NCBI RefSeq assembly: GCF_000262305.1
Contig: NC_017910.1
Coordinates: forward strand, 1,054,001 to 1,118,000
Direction of reading: 5' to 3'
DNA from: Shimwellia blattae DSM 4481 = NBRC 105725
Lineage (GTDB): Bacteria; Pseudomonadota; Gammaproteobacteria; Enterobacterales; Enterobacteriaceae
DNA length: 64,000 bases
In this document: positions 25,909 through 34,892 of the stretch, in pieces
How positions within the stretch are numbered: the stretch's first letter is position 1
How the letters are laid out: every line of letters begins with the position of its first letter
Translations under genes and position numbers: made by a program
Notes under the pieces: model-generated
What the model saw: only the letters and a program-made list of their open reading frames with translations
Told to the model about the DNA's origin: nothing
Database searches by the model: none

Positions 25909-27857
25909 GCAAGAAGGAGTTGAAACCCGAACTGCTAACAGTAGGCAAGCTATTCACGGACAATTATCTGATTCCTGTTTATCAACGAAACTATGCTTGG
26001 CGGGCCGAACAGATTGAGCAACTTATCAGCGATATTCAAGACTCGGTGGTTGGGGGCCAGGACGACTATTTTCTTGGGAACCTTGTTGTAATCAAGCGGG
26101 GTAGAGAGGACGAGTTCGAGGTCATAGATGGACAACAACGACTTACAACCCTCTATCTGCTTCTGACCTTCCTGGAACAGGACGGAGAGGGTGAGAAGCC
26201 GTCGGTTGGTCATGCAGGCCACTTGCAATATGAGTCGCGCGCACGGGCAACGGAAGCCCTGCGGCGAATAGCACAGGAGGCGGCTAAGGAGCACGTCCGA
26301 CCGCAGGCCTCCACGAGTAATGCAGATGCTGGCATCCATGAAGGCTACAGCGTCATCAATCAGTTCTTCAAACAAAATGAAACCCTTAATCGCTCACGCG
26401 AAAAATTCTCCGATTTCTTGCTAACGAAGGTGACTGTCGTCCGTGCCTCACTGCCACCCAATACCGACCTCAATCGCTACTTCGAGATCATGAACACTCG
26501 TGGGCAGCAACTCAGGCAGGTTGATATTGTTAAGGCTCGCCTGATGAGCAAGTTGCCCAATCAATATGAACGCGAATGCTTCGCGTGGGTTTGGGATGCC
26601 TGTGCTGACATGGATTCTTATGTCCAGATGTCTCTGACCCGTGGTGACACCAGTTTGCGAAACAAAGTATTTGGCGATGAATGGTCCTGGCTGGAGGTGA
26701 CCAGCTTCGCGTCGCTAATGGAAAGTCGTCCGCAATCCGGCATCAATTCATCAAGGCAATCCTCCGAAGGGGTATCGTTGTCCCTGGATGAGGCGTTGTC
26801 AAAATACGCTAAAGAGATCGAGTCAAATTCCACTGAAGACGAGGGCAACGAGCGGTTTCGTTCGACAATTGAGTTTCCGGCCTTTCTGCTACACGTTCTA
26901 AGAATTATGAAAGGCGATGAGGTCGAAGACGAAGGCCTGCTTGACGACAAGCGCCTCATCAAGTCATTTGACGACGCCGTAAATAATGTACCCGATGCTA
27001 AAGCCGATTGGGTGCGTAGCTTTGCATTCATGCTTCTCAAGTGCCGCAACCTCTTCGATGGCTTCATCTTGAAGCGTCAATTCACGGCGAACATCGGTGA
27101 CGATGGCGATTGGTCTCTCCAGCGATTGAAGAAAGGCGGCGCGGACAAGAAGCCAACCCCGACGTACATCCATGTTTTCTCGGCCAGCAATGGAAACTTA
27201 GAGGAGGACGGCGGTGCTGACCCACATACCCGAGATGTGTTGCTGCTTCAGTCCATGCTTCGGATTACCTACACTTCTCCGCGAACGATGCACTGGATTA
27301 CCAAAGTTCTTCGCTGGCTATCCGTTAAAGCCCCTCAAGACGCGAAACATGCGGATCTTGCCGATTTGTTGAAGGGGTATGCCCGCAGCAAGGTCAAAGA
27401 GGCATTCCCCTTTGAGGAAGATCAGCAACCACAAGGGTTTGGTATCAGCCGTATCGTCTTTTCGTATCTCGACTATCTTCTGTTGAGCGATTCCTCAAAA
27501 CGAGATTTCAAATTTCAGTTCAGAACTTCCATTGAGCACTTTTATCCACAGCATCCGGACAAAGAACAGTCGGGCGCGGTTGTTTCAGGTTCTAGCCTTA
27601 ACCTGCTTGGCAACCTTGCGCTCGTAAGCGTCAGCGCGAACTCAAAATTCAGCAATAGCCTTCCCAGAGCGAAAGCCGAAAATTTCAAGGATACGATTGA
27701 ACGTCAAAGTCCCAAGCTCAAGAGAATGGCGGAAATCACTCGAAATACAGGCTGGGACGATCAGCAGATAACAGCACATCATGAAGAGATGGTGACATTG
27801 CTTCGTGATGATGTAAGTCTGGTGGAGGCAAGCGGAAGATCCTACCCGGGGCGTTGA
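25905..27857 (+). CDS. DUF262-DUF1524 nuclease, second subunit of a restriction-like pair
   Basis: A 650-residue protein. The N-terminal DUF262 domain has IPVYQRNYAW (23-32) and DGQQRLTTL (75-83), then FEIMNTRGQQLRQVDIVKARL-type sequence near 190-210. The C-terminus has DUF1524 features: His545 in SIEHFYPQ, Asn570 in LGNLAL, NSKFSN around 579-584 and Lys590, the expected His-Asn-His-Lys set of this HNH-like nuclease. The architecture matches type IV (GmrSD-like) enzymes and SspE. Together with the preceding DUF262-only gene it forms a two-component system in which both subunits keep the QQR motif. Likely cytoplasmic, cutting modified or otherwise marked foreign DNA; target unknown. Confidence 0.87.
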   Translation: MSKKELKPELLTVGKLFTDNYLIPVYQRNYAWRAEQIEQLISDIQDSVVGGQDDYFLGNLVVIKRGREDEFEVIDGQQRLTTLYLLLTFLEQDGEGEKPSVGHAGHLQYESRARATEALRRIAQEAAKEHVRPQASTSNADAGIHEGYSVINQFFKQNETLNRSREKFSDFLLTKVTVVRASLPPNTDLNRYFEIMNTRGQQLRQVDIVKARLMSKLPNQYERECFAWVWDACADMDSYVQMSLTRGDTSLRNKVFGDEWSWLEVTSFASLMESRPQSGINSSRQSSEGVSLSLDEALSKYAKEIESNSTEDEGNERFRSTIEFPAFLLHVLRIMKGDEVEDEGLLDDKRLIKSFDDAVNNVPDAKADWVRSFAFMLLKCRNLFDGFILKRQFTANIGDDGDWSLQRLKKGGADKKPTPTYIHVFSASNGNLEEDGGADPHTRDVLLLQSMLRITYTSPRTMHWITKVLRWLSVKAPQDAKHADLADLLKGYARSKVKEAFPFEEDQQPQGFGISRIVFSYLDYLLLSDSSKRDFKFQFRTSIEHFYPQHPDKEQSGAVVSGSSLNLLGNLALVSVSANSKFSNSLPRAKAENFKDTIERQSPKLKRMAEITRNTGWDDQQITAHHEEMVTLLRDDVSLVEASGRSYPGR

Positions 27858-28047
27858 CTTCTTTGAATAACCGCTTTTGGACGAATGTCCCTTGTGGAGT
27901 GCAGGTTGTCAGTCTAAAAGCGTTTTGTGTCGGGCGACGCGATCAGTACAGCTCCCAGGTTTTCTTACCATGGTATTTTGTGTGGTATTGACATGTAAAA
28001 ATAATTCTACATTATTGATTTTATGGTGTTTTTATGCAGCATTAATC

Positions 28048-28062
28048 ATCGAGTGGGAATAA
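28048..28062 (+). repeat. Right attachment repeat (attR), displaced guaA terminal codons
   Basis: ATCGAGTGGGAATAA encodes Ile-Glu-Trp-Glu-stop, exactly the C-terminus of GuaA, but with different synonymous codons from the intact gene. This is the pattern expected when an element inserts at the 3' end of guaA, supplies a replacement end and displaces the original one. Confidence 0.75.
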
Positions 28063-28108
28063 TTTCGCGTCCGGCAACAGCCGGCACGTAAAGCAGTAAA
28101 CTATATCT

Positions 28109-28140
28109 GAGCCCGCGTAACAGCGGGTTTTTTTATTTTT
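28109..28140 (+). terminator. Intrinsic terminator beyond attR
   Basis: CCCGC (28112-28116) pairs with GCGGG (28123-28127) and is followed by seven T residues. Its place 47 bases after the displaced guaA codons suggests it ended guaBA before the island arrived. Confidence 0.8.
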
Positions 28141-28289
28141 GGGCAGGGGGTTCTGGTTGTGATATCCGGAAAAGCCGGATGAAGGATGGGTTCTTAACGG
28201 TGGGGTATAGCATATCCTGCCCGGGATGCGGTGCACGCATCAGGCATTGATTCTGACTGGCTGAGGGTTAACGAAAGCGTTGCGTAGGG

Positions 28290-28514
28290 CTATTCCCTGT
28301 CCGCCGGGCTGATGCTCAGGCTGGATTGCTGCTGGGTTTGCTGTTGCTGGACTTTGTCCTGGTGGTGATGCCAGGCCCCGATGGAGGAGTAAATCAGACG
28401 ACCGAAGAAGAACAGAAAACTGATGAGGAGAACGATACGAGTCATGCGGCTGTTAAATCGGTGTCGCTTACGCAGTGGGGTGCCGGGTTTTCGTATAGCA
28501 GATGCCTGTGTCAC
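28290..28514 (-). CDS. yfgG: YfgG, small single-pass membrane protein
   Basis: A 74-residue protein matching E. coli YfgG in its core RKRHRFNSRMTRIVLLISF, followed by a transmembrane helix and a Gln/Ser-rich tail. It begins with GTG, 7 bases after AAGGA. In E. coli yfgG is linked to nickel/cobalt stress resistance; the mechanism is unknown. The N-terminus is about 8 residues longer than E. coli and the C-terminal Gln tract is longer. It is divergent from yfgF. Confidence 0.87.
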   Translation of the reverse strand: MTQASAIRKPGTPLRKRHRFNSRMTRIVLLISFLFFFGRLIYSSIGAWHHHQDKVQQQQTQQQSSLSISPADRE

Positions 28515-28871
28515 GCAATTATCCTTCAGGTATGCCCGCAGTGGGGCGACCCGCCCATTTAGTCATAGCGGGGGGGAGGGGTCAACAAATTTGTTGGGAA
28601 AAAGTGCGGTCGGACAGTTGATGGATAATTGTTATATAAATGAAATATTACCCAGAATAATTCGGCAAAAATTGCTGGAGAGTTCGAAAAAATAGAAATG
28701 TATCCAGAGTGTGGGGCTGTAAATTGACTTATGTCAAAAAATACCCAATAAAACCCATTACACTTTCTCATCCATTCTGATTTGCACTTAGTAAGTGATC
28801 AGGTAATTGTACTGGATGGATGCCGGTCTAATATAAACCATTTTGGATGTTGGTTTTTGGACGATAACTGG
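28515..28871. other. Divergent control region yfgG-yfgF
   Basis: This A/T-rich 357-base gap holds both promoters and a symmetrical FNR/CRP-like site. The yfgF frame remains open for 30 codons upstream of the chosen ATG without homology. Confidence 0.6.
28724..28737 (+). promoter_or_regulatory. FNR-like palindrome upstream of yfgF
   Basis: TTGACTTATGTCAA is a perfect 5+5 palindrome that matches the FNR consensus TTGAT-N4-ATCAA at 8 of 10 fixed positions. E. coli yfgF is linked to anaerobic growth and biofilm formation, which makes oxygen control plausible. Confidence 0.5.
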
Positions 28872-31085
28872 ATGCATAAGCTAAGCTGGTATCACAAAAA
28901 TAAAAACCAGTGGTGGTTTCTGCCATTAATATTACCTACGGTATTATTGCCGATAGCCGCATGGTGTAATTCCGGGACAGTCCTGGAAGGCTCACCGGTG
29001 GTGCTTTATTATTTGTCACCTGCGGTAATGATTTCTATTATGTTATTATTTGGCTGGAGTGCGCTGCCCGGTATTGTACTGGCGGTTTTTCTGCGCACGC
29101 TGGTACGTAGCGACATATTCGATGCAATTACTGCCGTATTCCACTACCTGGTCCCGCTCACTGTCAGCTGGGTGGGGTATCAGTGTTTTACTCCCCGGCA
29201 CAACAGAGGCAGCTTTGGCGACAGCAACCTGACGTTTCAGCGTATGCTGTGGCTGGTGTTCTGTAACGCGATTCTGTTTTTCCTGTTTTATCAGTTTGCT
29301 ATATTTTTCGGGCTGTATAATTATCAGAGTTATCTTTTTGGCAGTGACCCCTTTCGGATCACCACATTACTTAATTTTCAGGCGGTACTGGTAGGGTGTC
29401 TTACCGGGTTGCCGGTCAGTTATTTTATCATTCGCACTATTCGTAACCCACGTTACTTTTATACCTTAAAATCCAGAATGCGTGCGCAGTTTCATAGCGG
29501 AACGTCGCGGATTGAGATTGTATCCTGGTGTGCGATTATGGTTACTTTGCTGGCGCTGTTATTATTACCGCTCAGCGAAAACAGCACTATTTTTAACACA
29601 AATTATACTTTTACGCTTATATTGCCTGTGATGCTGTGGGGGGCGATGCGTTTTGGTTATTTATTTATAATGACCATCTGGACGGTGATTGTTATTATCT
29701 TAAGTCACTATTTTTACCGTTATATTCCCCATGATACTGATTATAAACTGCAACTGGCGATAACCTCATCGTGCTATCTGGTTTTTTCTTTTTGTATCTG
29801 TCTGATGGCCATTATTACCACGCGCCAGCGGGCTGACTCCGCGCTGGAGCGCCGCTTGTCGCTGATTGACCCGATGATCCAGCTGCCGAACTTACGCGCC
29901 TTATCCCTGGATTTAGGCAAATATCCCTCATCTGTTGTCTGTTTTTTGCGCATTCCGGGCCTGGAGCTGCTGGGCCGCAATTACGGCGTCTCGCTGCGCC
30001 TTAACTATAAGCAGCAGTTATCGGTGCTGTTGCGCCAGGAGATCGCAGACAACGAGCTGGTTTATCAGTTATCGGGCCATGAACTGGCGATGCGGCTGAA
30101 TGGCGACGCCACCGCAGAGCGTATTGCCAGCCTGCACGACAAGGTAAAAGCGTTCCGCTTCCTGTGGGACGGGATGCCGCTGCAGCCGCAGGTCGGGCTC
30201 AGCTACTGTTATGTGCGCTACCCGGTGGATTATCTGCCGCTGCTGATGGGCGAGCTCAGCACTATGGCGGACCATTCGCTGATGACGAACCGCCCGGAGA
30301 GCGTACAGCTGCGCGGAGCAAGGCATGTTCAGAATTCGGTGAAGCGCAAAGTGGATATGCTAAACCAGCTCCAGCACGCGCTGGATAACGATAAGTTCCT
30401 GCTTCAGGCCCAGCGGGTTCAGGGGGCGCGGGGCGATCACTATTACGAAATCCAGCTGCAGATGCAGGGCGATGACGTGATTTATTTCCCGAGCCAGTTC
30501 TTATCTGTGGCGCAGGAGTTCGGGTTATCGTCGAAAATGGATTTATGGGCCCTGCACGCCACGCTGCGGTTTATTGATAAACACCGGGAAAGCCGACCGG
30601 GGATGCGCTGCGCGCTGAGCCTGACACCGGCATCCCTGTGCCGCACCCACTTCCCCCAGGAGGCCGCCGAGCTGTTCAGTCAGTATCACGTGGAGCCGTG
30701 GCAGCTGATTTTTGAGGTGACCGGTAATCAGGCGTCGTCCACGTTTGCGCTGGCGGATACTACCCTGCGGGGGCTGCGCGCCATGGGCTGCCGGGTCTGC
30801 ATTACGGATTTTGGCAGCAACGGGGCAAGCTATCTGAGCCTGCGGGATATGAATGCCGATATGATGAAAATCGACGGCAGCTTTATCCGTAATCTGCCGG
30901 TCAGCAGTATGGATTACCAGATTGTGGTCTCCATCTGCCAGCTGGCCCGGGCCAGGGGGCTGCAAATTGTGGCGGGCTATGTGGAGACCGGTGAACTGCG
31001 CACCCTGGTAGAAAAGATGGGGATTGATTATCTCCAGGGCTCGGCCATTGCCCGGCCAGTGCCGCTGGTGCAGATAGCGGCCTGA
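28872..31085 (+). CDS. yfgF: YfgF-type MASE1-GGDEF-EAL membrane protein, active sites degenerate
   Basis: About 737 residues: an N-terminal multi-helix membrane (MASE1-like) domain to about residue 320, a GGDEF domain in which the signature is replaced by SGHEL, and a C-terminal EAL domain. E. coli YfgF is an anaerobic c-di-GMP phosphodiesterase. Here EAL is EIQ (Glu526 kept) but several metal or catalytic positions are changed: the Asn of NLSP is Ser583, the Glu of VTE is Gly618, DDFG is TDFG (Thr645) and the general-base Glu of AEYVE is Gly702. It is thus probably inactive as a phosphodiesterase and may be a c-di-GMP sensor. The start is chosen at MHKLSWYHKN, where homology begins. Confidence 0.88.
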   Translation: MHKLSWYHKNKNQWWFLPLILPTVLLPIAAWCNSGTVLEGSPVVLYYLSPAVMISIMLLFGWSALPGIVLAVFLRTLVRSDIFDAITAVFHYLVPLTVSWVGYQCFTPRHNRGSFGDSNLTFQRMLWLVFCNAILFFLFYQFAIFFGLYNYQSYLFGSDPFRITTLLNFQAVLVGCLTGLPVSYFIIRTIRNPRYFYTLKSRMRAQFHSGTSRIEIVSWCAIMVTLLALLLLPLSENSTIFNTNYTFTLILPVMLWGAMRFGYLFIMTIWTVIVIILSHYFYRYIPHDTDYKLQLAITSSCYLVFSFCICLMAIITTRQRADSALERRLSLIDPMIQLPNLRALSLDLGKYPSSVVCFLRIPGLELLGRNYGVSLRLNYKQQLSVLLRQEIADNELVYQLSGHELAMRLNGDATAERIASLHDKVKAFRFLWDGMPLQPQVGLSYCYVRYPVDYLPLLMGELSTMADHSLMTNRPESVQLRGARHVQNSVKRKVDMLNQLQHALDNDKFLLQAQRVQGARGDHYYEIQLQMQGDDVIYFPSQFLSVAQEFGLSSKMDLWALHATLRFIDKHRESRPGMRCALSLTPASLCRTHFPQEAAELFSQYHVEPWQLIFEVTGNQASSTFALADTTLRGLRAMGCRVCITDFGSNGASYLSLRDMNADMMKIDGSFIRNLPVSSMDYQIVVSICQLARARGLQIVAGYVETGELRTLVEKMGIDYLQGSAIARPVPLVQIAA

Positions 31086-31100
31086 CAGCAGAAGGGCGGC

Positions 31101-32642
31101 TTATGCCGCCGCTTCCGGGGCGTCTTCCTCTTCGAGGGTGAGCTTCCAGCCCGGAATGCTTTCCCAGTATTGCTGTTCCCGTTCCAGATCCAGCATCACC
31201 AGGGCATTCTGGCGCAGCCAGTTATGGGGGAAACGCAGCGTCCAGTGGTTGTTGTCTGTGCTCAGGTGGAGTGTTTCGGGCCGGGTCGTGGCCTGGCGCT
31301 GGTTGTTGAGCAGCAGCCCCAGGCGCAGCATTTTCATCAGCGGCAGCACATGCTTTTTACGAAATACCGTAAACCGCGGCAGCTCGCTGAGCTTAATGGC
31401 TTTGCGGCTGAATCTGACCAGCGCCGCCATTAATAACTGCTGCTCCTGGGTAAAGCCCGGTAAGTTACTGTGCTGCAGAATATAGGCCGAGTGGCGATGC
31501 ATGCCGCTGTGGCTGATGCTGATCCCCACTTCATGCAGCATGGCTGCCCACTTCAGCAGCGCTTCCGTTTGCGCGGTGGCGTGCTTCGGGCACTGCTGCT
31601 GCCACTGATCGTAAATACGCAGGGTGGTGTCCAGCACCCGGCGGGCCTGATCACCATCAATATGGTACTGGTGTGCCAGGCTCTGGGCGGTGCGGCTGCG
31701 AATATCCTGGTGGCGGAAGCGGCCTTCCATCTCATACAGCACCCCTTCGCGCAGGGCGCCTTCGGACAGGCGCAGCTCGCGAATTTTCAGCGCATCGAAA
31801 ATACCGCATAAAATCGCCAGCCCGGGCACAAATACCGCTTTGCGCTCGTCTGAAAGCCCCGGCAGGCTGAGTGCGTTAAGGGTATTAAAGCGCAGCACGC
31901 GATCAACGAGTTTCTCAAGGCGCTCCGGGGTGATGATGCCGTCTTCGTCGCCCATCTGGATCAGTATCTCACGGGCGGCCTTAATGGTGCCGGAGGCCCC
32001 CAGCGCCACGTTCCAGCCGTGCAGGCGATACTGCCAGGAAAGGCATTCCAGCTTTTGCACTGCCGCCAGGCGGGCGCGGTTAAAAATCTTGCGGCTGAGC
32101 TCGCCGCTGGCGAAAAACAGCTGATTAAAGCTGACACAGCCCATGCGGCGGCTTTCAATCAGCTGGGGTTCAAAATCCTCCCCAATCACCAGTTCAGTGG
32201 AGCCACCACCGATATCTATCACCAGTTTGCGGCCCTTTTCCGGCTGGGTATGCTCAACGCCCATAAAAATCAGGCGCGCCTCTTCATTGCCGGAGATAAC
32301 ATCAATCGGGTAGGGGAGGAACGCCTCCGCCCGGCGGACAAACTCCGCCAGGTTCGCGGCCTGGCGCAGGGCGTGGGTGCCAACGATGGCGACATTATCC
32401 GCCGGAAAGCCCTGCAGGCGCTCGGCAAACAGCGCCAGGCAGGCCAGCCCGCGCGCCATTGCTTCTTCGGTCAGATTGTTGTTGTCATCCAGCCCTTCGG
32501 CAAGGTAGACCCGCTGTTTCAGGCGGCCAATGATTTGCAGCGCGCCATCCACCACGCGGGCAATGACCATATGGAAGCTGTTAGAGCCAAGATCGACGGC
32601 CGCAAACTCTTGCGGCCGGGGTATCTGTCTGGTTATCGGCAT
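31101..32642 (-). CDS. ppx: Exopolyphosphatase
   Basis: A 513-residue PPX/GppA phosphatase of the actin-like ATPase superfamily. Phosphate-1 motif DLGSNSFHMV lies near residues 17-26, phosphate-2 DIGGGSTELV near 142-151, and a C-terminal HD-like domain follows. It hydrolyses terminal phosphate from long polyphosphate chains. It is downstream of ppk with a 6-base gap, as in E. coli, so synthesis and breakdown of polyphosphate are cotranscribed. Confidence 0.97.
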   Translation of the reverse strand: MPITRQIPRPQEFAAVDLGSNSFHMVIARVVDGALQIIGRLKQRVYLAEGLDDNNNLTEEAMARGLACLALFAERLQGFPADNVAIVGTHALRQAANLAEFVRRAEAFLPYPIDVISGNEEARLIFMGVEHTQPEKGRKLVIDIGGGSTELVIGEDFEPQLIESRRMGCVSFNQLFFASGELSRKIFNRARLAAVQKLECLSWQYRLHGWNVALGASGTIKAAREILIQMGDEDGIITPERLEKLVDRVLRFNTLNALSLPGLSDERKAVFVPGLAILCGIFDALKIRELRLSEGALREGVLYEMEGRFRHQDIRSRTAQSLAHQYHIDGDQARRVLDTTLRIYDQWQQQCPKHATAQTEALLKWAAMLHEVGISISHSGMHRHSAYILQHSNLPGFTQEQQLLMAALVRFSRKAIKLSELPRFTVFRKKHVLPLMKMLRLGLLLNNQRQATTRPETLHLSTDNNHWTLRFPHNWLRQNALVMLDLEREQQYWESIPGWKLTLEEEDAPEAAA

Positions 32643-32648
32643 AATCGG

Positions 32649-34709
32649 TTATTCGGGCTGTTCCAGGGATTTTATATAGTCGTAAATCGCCATCTGGGCG
32701 CGAACCTTGCGGCGATTTCCGCGCGGAACATAACAGTTACTCAGTTCTTTGTCGATAATCCGCGCTTTGACCGTATCGCTGAATAAAATCTCGATAATAT
32801 CCAGCACCTGCTGTTTGAGGCGCGGATCCAGCAGCGCCACGCCCACTTCGATGCGGTAATCGATGTTGCGGGTCATCCAGTCGGCGGAGGACAAAAAGAC
32901 CTTTTTGTCGCCGCCGTTTTCAAAGATATATACCCGGTCATGCTCAAGGAAGCGATCAACAATACTGATAACCCGGATATTGTCGCTGATGCCCTCCAGC
33001 TGCGGGATAAGCGAGCACATGCCGCGGACCAGCAGCCGGATCGGCACCCCCGCGCAGGAGGCCGCATACAGGCGGTCGATCAGGCCGTTATCCACCAGGT
33101 TGTTCAGTTTGAGCGTGATCCCGCAGGGCTGGTCGTTGCGGGCGGCGGCGATCTCTTTATCCACCAGCGAGTACAGCAGGCGCCGGGAGTTCTGGGGGGA
33201 GACCAGCAGATGGTCGAAGGTGACCGGCCGGTAGGGGTTTTCAATAAAGTTAAAGACCCGGCGCACCTCATTGGTGATGCGGGCATCGGCCGTGAGCAGC
33301 GAGTAGTCGGTATAGATGCGCGCGGTTTTTTCGTTAAAGTTACCGGTGCCGATATGGGCATAGCGGATGATTTCGTCGTTTTCACGCCGGGAGATAAGAA
33401 ACAGCTTGGCGTGGATCTTCAGCCCGGGGGCGGAGAAGATCACGTGAACCCCCGCTTCGGTCAGGCGTTTCGCCCAGTGAATGTTGGCTTCTTCGTCAAA
33501 ACGGGCCTGGAGCTCAACCACCACGGTAACCTTTTTCCCGTTGTGGGCGGCGTGGATCATGGAGTTGATAATGCGCGAGTCCTTGGCGACCCGGTAAATA
33601 TTGATTTTGATAGACAGCACGCTCGGGTCGAAGGAGGCCTGGCGCAGCAGCTCCAGGACATGCTCGAAGGTGTGATACGGATAGTAGAGCAGCACGTCCC
33701 GCTCGCGGATGGCATCAAACCCGTTACGGAACTTATCAAACCAGATATGGCGCAAACGCGGCAGCGGTTTGTTTACCAGGTTGGCTTTGCCCACATTGGG
33801 GAACTTAATAAAATCTTTAAAGTTATGGTAGCGGCCGCCGGGCACAATCGAATCATAGCGCGAGATGCTGAGCTTCTCGCGCAGGGTCTCGACCAGCGCG
33901 TCCGGCATATCGCGCTGGTAAACAAAGCGCACCGGCTCTGCGGTAAGGCGCTGTTTCAGGCTGGATGACATCAGCTCCAGCAGGCTGGATTCCATCTCGT
34001 TGACCAGGTCATATTCCGCATCCCGGGTCATTTTCATGGAGTAGGCGTTGAGGGCGTCGTAATCGAAGAAGCCCTTAAAAATATCATCAAGGCAGTAGCG
34101 CATGATGTTATCCAGCAGGATCATCGGCTTGCGCCGCCGCGGGATTTCCGGCGGCAGGTTAACGAAGCGCGGCACCTTGTCCGACGGGATCTCCAGCAGG
34201 GCGTAATGGGTACTGTCGGCGCGGATAATCTCTACCGCCAGGTAGGTGTAGTCATCTTTGAGAAACTGAACCAGATCCGTCTCCCGGGTTATCAGGATCG
34301 GCGTAATGTGCTGGCGCAGATAGTGTTTAAAGTAGTCACGCAGCCATAACTGCTGGTTGGGGGAGAGCTGGCGCTCGTTGATCAGGAAGATCTGGTTACG
34401 GGCCATCTCCAGCAGCAGCTCGTTGTACAGTGCATCGAACTCCTGGTCAGCTTTCAGCACCTTGCTCTGGATCTTACTCAGCAGGTGCCGGGAATGGGCG
34501 TTAGATCCCTGTTCTTCACTAATCAGAATGCGGCTTTTCAGCTCAGCAAAGCGGACTTTATAGAACTCATCCAGGTTATTCGAATAGATCCCCAGAAAGC
34601 GCATCCGCTCGATAAGCGGGTTGGTTTTATCGGCGGCTTCCTGCAGAACGCGTTCGTTAAACGACAACCAGCTCAGTTCTTTTTCGATGTAAAGTTTATC
34701 CTGACCCAT
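32649..34709 (-). CDS. ppk: Polyphosphate kinase 1
   Basis: A 686-residue PPK1. The autophosphorylated histidine lies in GLKIHAKLFLI near residue 433, and the second conserved His in LEHDRVYIFENGG near 590. The N-domain starts MGQDKLYIEKELSW. The start is the ATG, 10 bases after GGAG; a GTG 6 bases upstream would add two residues. Compared with the E. coli sequence as I recall it, two residues are missing in the WFDK-FRNG loop. The membrane-associated enzyme makes inorganic polyphosphate from ATP in stress and starvation. Confidence 0.97.
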   Translation of the reverse strand: MGQDKLYIEKELSWLSFNERVLQEAADKTNPLIERMRFLGIYSNNLDEFYKVRFAELKSRILISEEQGSNAHSRHLLSKIQSKVLKADQEFDALYNELLLEMARNQIFLINERQLSPNQQLWLRDYFKHYLRQHITPILITRETDLVQFLKDDYTYLAVEIIRADSTHYALLEIPSDKVPRFVNLPPEIPRRRKPMILLDNIMRYCLDDIFKGFFDYDALNAYSMKMTRDAEYDLVNEMESSLLELMSSSLKQRLTAEPVRFVYQRDMPDALVETLREKLSISRYDSIVPGGRYHNFKDFIKFPNVGKANLVNKPLPRLRHIWFDKFRNGFDAIRERDVLLYYPYHTFEHVLELLRQASFDPSVLSIKINIYRVAKDSRIINSMIHAAHNGKKVTVVVELQARFDEEANIHWAKRLTEAGVHVIFSAPGLKIHAKLFLISRRENDEIIRYAHIGTGNFNEKTARIYTDYSLLTADARITNEVRRVFNFIENPYRPVTFDHLLVSPQNSRRLLYSLVDKEIAAARNDQPCGITLKLNNLVDNGLIDRLYAASCAGVPIRLLVRGMCSLIPQLEGISDNIRVISIVDRFLEHDRVYIFENGGDKKVFLSSADWMTRNIDYRIEVGVALLDPRLKQQVLDIIEILFSDTVKARIIDKELSNCYVPRGNRRKVRAQMAIYDYIKSLEQPE

Positions 34710-34852
34710 TACCACTAGACTCCGGTTACTGACTTCTGGATGTGGAAAATCCTCTCACCCGCTGATTATTATGGCGAGCTTTTCAGTAATATGTCCAACC
34801 TGATGAGAAGACAAGAAAAATCGCTGTGAAAGGCGGGGAACAGGGCAAATAA

Positions 34853-34883
34853 CGTGGCGCAGTTCGCGCAGAACCGCGCCACG
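34853..34883 (-). terminator. Hairpin after purN
   Basis: CGTGGCGC and GCGCCACG form an 8-bp stem just downstream of purN. The following T tract on the minus strand is weak (GTTATTTGCC), so termination efficiency is uncertain. Confidence 0.55.
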
Positions 34884-34892
34884 AAAGAGGAG

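Larger units (their letters stand above)
24243..28062. mobile_element. Small guaA-associated genomic island carrying a DUF262 pair
   Basis: The 3.8-kb segment lies between the end of guaA and a second copy of its terminal codons. It replaces yfgH/yfgI of E. coli, has visibly lower GC and different codon use from flanking genes, and carries a two-gene restriction-like pair. No integrase, excisionase or transposase frame is present, so it appears to be a degraded or mobilised remnant. The boundaries are inferred from the repeat pair. Confidence 0.72.
27858..28289. other. Region between island genes and yfgG
   Basis: The first part (to 28062) is A/T-rich, has no convincing gene and ends in the right attachment repeat. 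The second part holds a terminator (28109-28140) that was probably the original guaA terminator, and then about 150 bases with no recognised feature. yfgH and yfgI are absent. Confidence 0.6.

Noticed and set aside
27877..28062. 61-codon frame ending in Ile-Ile-Glu-Trp-Glu
   Set aside because: Only the last codons are meaningful (displaced guaA terminus); the rest has no homology or ribosome site, so it is treated as an attachment-site scar, not a gene.
32940..33968. 342-codon plus-strand frame inside ppk
   Set aside because: Antisense of the conserved ppk gene; no independent start signal or family match.
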